Shown here: positions 7,433-8,849 of the stretch, piece by piece | Layout: every line of letters begins with the position of its first letter | How positions within the stretch are numbered: the stretch's first letter is position 1 | Assembly: GCA_023481025.1 (NCBI GenBank) | Contig: JAMCWV010000177.1 | Span: 1-8,849 of the forward strand | Direction of reading: 5' to 3' | From: Gammaproteobacteria bacterium | GTDB taxonomy: Bacteria > Pseudomonadota > Gammaproteobacteria > Enterobacterales > Alteromonadaceae | DNA length: 8,849 nucleotides | Made by a program: the position numbers and the translations under genes | The notes under the pieces: model-generated | What the model saw: the letters and a program-made list of their open reading frames with translations, nothing else | Told to the model about the DNA's origin: nothing | Database searches by the model: none

Positions 7433-7548
7433 TCGCGCAAACAATTCTGAGTTAATCCGAATATCTGCTTAATTTAAGCGTGAAAACACGTGCGTTTTTA
7501 AATGCTTGCGCTATGCTTGAAGAAGTCTTATGAGCGCGAGGATTTCCC
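7433..7548 (+). promoter_or_regulatory. fnr-uspE intergenic region, possible uspE promoter
   Basis: This AT-rich gap of 116 bases presumably holds the uspE promoter. A -10-like TATGCT lies at 7512-7517, without a good -35 match at the right distance. A weak hairpin (AAAAC 7483-7487 with GTTTT 7494-7498, six-base loop) could be part of an fnr terminator. GAGGA at 7538-7542 is the uspE ribosome-binding site. No FNR box is seen. Confidence 0.3.
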
Positions 7549-8472
7549 ATGTTTAAGAACATTCTTGTTGTACTCGATCCTAATCAAGAACAACAAAAAG
7601 CGCTGGCTCGAGCTTTGCATATTGCTCGCCTGCAGCCTGCACGGTTAACGCTTTTCTTGTCGATTTATGACTTTGCCTATGAAATGACCACCATGCTGTC
7701 AGGTGAAGAACGTGAACAAATGCGTCAAGGTCTAGTGAGTGAACGTGAACAATGGATGCGTGGCATTCTAAAGCAATATGCAGCGGAGCAACATCAGGTC
7801 GACTTTCTAGTGCAATGGCACCATCGTCCTTTTGAAGCGATCATTCGCACTGCGGTTGAAGGCAGCTATGACCTAATCATTAAGGGCACACGCAAACACG
7901 ACACGTTACAGAGTGTTATTTTCACGCCGACCGACTGGCATCTGCTGCGAAAAGCCCCACAACCCGTCTTACTGGTAAAAGATCATGATTGGCCGCAACA
8001 CAGCTCTGTATTAGCTGCAGTGAACGCAGGTAGTGATAGCGAAGTCCATCAGCAATTGAATAATGAAATTCTTAAAGCCGCCGGTTACATCAGCCAAAAA
8101 CTCAACTCACATTTACATTTAGTGAACTGCTACCCGGGCGCGCCTGCGTCTATAGCCGTTGAAATACCTGAGTTTGACACTCATCAGTACCAATTAAATG
8201 TGCGTGAACATCACGAGAATGCTTTAGCAGAAGTCGCCCGTCATGCAGAAGTTGAGTTTAGCGGTTTACATCTCCGTGAAGGCACACCTGATGACGAAAT
8301 ACCCTTGGTGGCTAATGAATTGGATGCTGAGTTAGTGGTGTTAGGAACGATTGGTCGTACCGGCATCACAGCGGCATTACTTGGCAATACTGCCGAGCAT
8401 GTTATTGAACAGCTCAACTGCGATTTACTTGCGGTCAAACCGGAAGGTTTTAAATCCCCCGTCGTGAATTAA
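7549..8472 (+). CDS. uspE: Tandem universal stress protein UspE
   Basis: Cytoplasmic universal stress protein made of two fused Usp domains (about 1-145 and 153-297). In E. coli UspE contributes to stress resistance, motility and cell aggregation; its biochemical activity is poorly defined. 307 residues, close to E. coli UspE. Recognisable UspE stretches include LVVLDPNQ near the start, IYDFAYEMTT (39-48), HRPFEAII (92-99) and FTPTDWHLLRK (125-135). The second domain keeps the glycine-rich nucleotide-binding pattern GTIGRTG (266-272) and GNTAE (279-283). The first domain has KGTRKHD in its place, so ATP binding is expected only in the second. The start is an ATG with GAGGA six bases upstream. 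The position next to fnr is conserved in many gammaproteobacteria, including E. coli. Confidence 0.95.
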   Translation: MFKNILVVLDPNQEQQKALARALHIARLQPARLTLFLSIYDFAYEMTTMLSGEEREQMRQGLVSEREQWMRGILKQYAAEQHQVDFLVQWHHRPFEAIIRTAVEGSYDLIIKGTRKHDTLQSVIFTPTDWHLLRKAPQPVLLVKDHDWPQHSSVLAAVNAGSDSEVHQQLNNEILKAAGYISQKLNSHLHLVNCYPGAPASIAVEIPEFDTHQYQLNVREHHENALAEVARHAEVEFSGLHLREGTPDDEIPLVANELDAELVVLGTIGRTGITAALLGNTAEHVIEQLNCDLLAVKPEGFKSPVVN

Positions 8473-8489
8473 TTGCTTGAGTGCAGTGA

Positions 8490-8519
8490 TTGCGTTGCCA
8501 ATGGGCCGGCAGGTATACT
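8490..8519 (+). promoter_or_regulatory. Possible sigma-70 promoter of ttcA
   Basis: TTGCGT (8490-8495) and TATACT (8514-8519) are spaced by 18 bases. The -10 box has one mismatch to consensus; the -35 box is weaker. Transcription would start near 8525-8527, about 30 bases before the ttcA ATG. The -10 box sits exactly inside the loop of the inverted repeat at 8504-8527. Confidence 0.45.
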
Positions 8520-8527
8520 AGCCGGCC
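8504..8527 (+). terminator. Perfect inverted repeat between uspE and ttcA (terminator or operator)
   Basis: GGCCGGC (8504-8510) and GCCGGCC (8521-8527) form a perfect seven-pair GC stem around a ten-base loop. It is followed by TAAATTTTG, a weak T-tract. It could end the uspE transcript 32 bases after its stop. Since its loop contains a -10-like TATACT, it could instead be an operator for ttcA. Confidence 0.45.
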
Positions 8528-8556
8528 TAAATTTTGTGGTCTTTCAGGAATCAGTC

Positions 8557-8849
8557 ATGAGTCACTCTACCCCACTAGCAACTGAGCTACAGGTCTCTGC
8601 CAGCGACGATAAGCGTCATAAATACAGTTTTAACAAACTGGAAAAGCGAATTCGCCGCGCTGCTGGAAAAGCGATTGACGATTTTGCCATGATTGCTAAT
8701 GGTGACCGGGTCATGGTGTGTTTGAGTGGAGGCAAAGATAGCTACACGCTACTGACGACACTTCGATACCTGCAAAAAGTGGCACCGATTCAATTTGAGA
8801 TTATTGCCGTCAACTTAGATCAGAAACAACCCGGCTTTCCTGAACATAT
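8557..8849 (+). CDS. ttcA: tRNA 2-thiocytidine(32) synthetase TtcA (3' truncated)
   Basis: ATP-dependent enzyme that converts cytidine 32 of certain tRNAs to 2-thiocytidine. In E. coli it carries an iron-sulfur cluster. Only the first 97 codons are in the window, open to the right edge. The visible part shows the family N-terminus ([19 protein letters not shown]), the PP-loop SGGKDS at 57-62 that binds ATP, and the stretch [16 protein letters not shown]. The later CxxC motifs that hold the cluster lie outside. The ATG is preceded by AGGAA (8546-8550) six bases upstream. The gene follows uspE in the same direction, with its own likely promoter in the 84-base gap. Confidence 0.95.
   Translation, partial: MSHSTPLATELQVSASDDKRHKYSFNKLEKRIRRAAGKAIDDFAMIANGDRVMVCLSGGKDSYTLLTTLRYLQKVAPIQFEIIAVNLDQKQPGFPEH

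Noticed and set aside
7429..7442. TTGAT at the fnr stop codon as a possible FNR box for uspE
   Set aside because: The partner half CAAAC matches ATCAA at only one position.
7530..7556. Eight-codon reading frame (MSARISHV) overlapping the uspE start
   Set aside because: It has no convincing ribosome-binding site, and uspE has its own good one. It is likely chance.

Overview
The window carries a chromosomal respiratory gene cluster from a gammaproteobacterium. The gene order cbb3 oxidase, oxidase assembly genes, TauE/SafE-like protein, FNR-type regulator, uspE, ttcA is the one I know from Shewanella and relatives, so an Alteromonadales member (Shewanella-, Alteromonas- or Idiomarina-like) is likely. 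The moderate GC content fits; the genus cannot be fixed from the sequence alone. All eleven genes are on the + strand. The first (ccoN) and last (ttcA) are cut by the window edges.

Positions 1-2735 hold the structural operon of a cbb3-type cytochrome c oxidase: the C-terminal two thirds of ccoN, then ccoO, ccoQ and ccoP, packed with gaps of 13 and 2 bases and an 8-base overlap. All haem and copper ligands expected in the visible parts are present, so the enzyme looks functional. A terminator-like hairpin follows ccoP.

Positions 2797-6622 hold the maturation genes: ccoH (fixH), ccoI (fixI, copper P-type ATPase), ccoS (fixS) and a small membrane protein of the TauE/SafE (DsbD_2-like) family. 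These are tightly spaced, and the last three all start with GTG. The usual ccoG (fixG) gene is not in the cluster.

Positions 6623-8849 hold separately spaced genes. They are an FNR/EtrA-type oxygen-sensing regulator with all four cluster cysteines, the tandem universal stress protein UspE, and the start of ttcA, which encodes the tRNA 2-thiocytidine-32 synthetase. The gaps upstream of fnr and ttcA each contain a clear inverted repeat near a possible promoter.

Together the window encodes a high-affinity terminal oxidase for low oxygen, the copper supply and assembly factors for its CuB centre, and the iron-sulfur regulator that in this group normally controls such respiratory genes. No CRISPR array, mobile element, tRNA or rRNA was seen. 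I found no convincing new system. The most interesting points are small: an apparent terminator with no room for a new promoter before ccoH, the absence of ccoG, a Cys-motif membrane protein linked to oxidase assembly, and structured intergenic DNA before fnr and ttcA.
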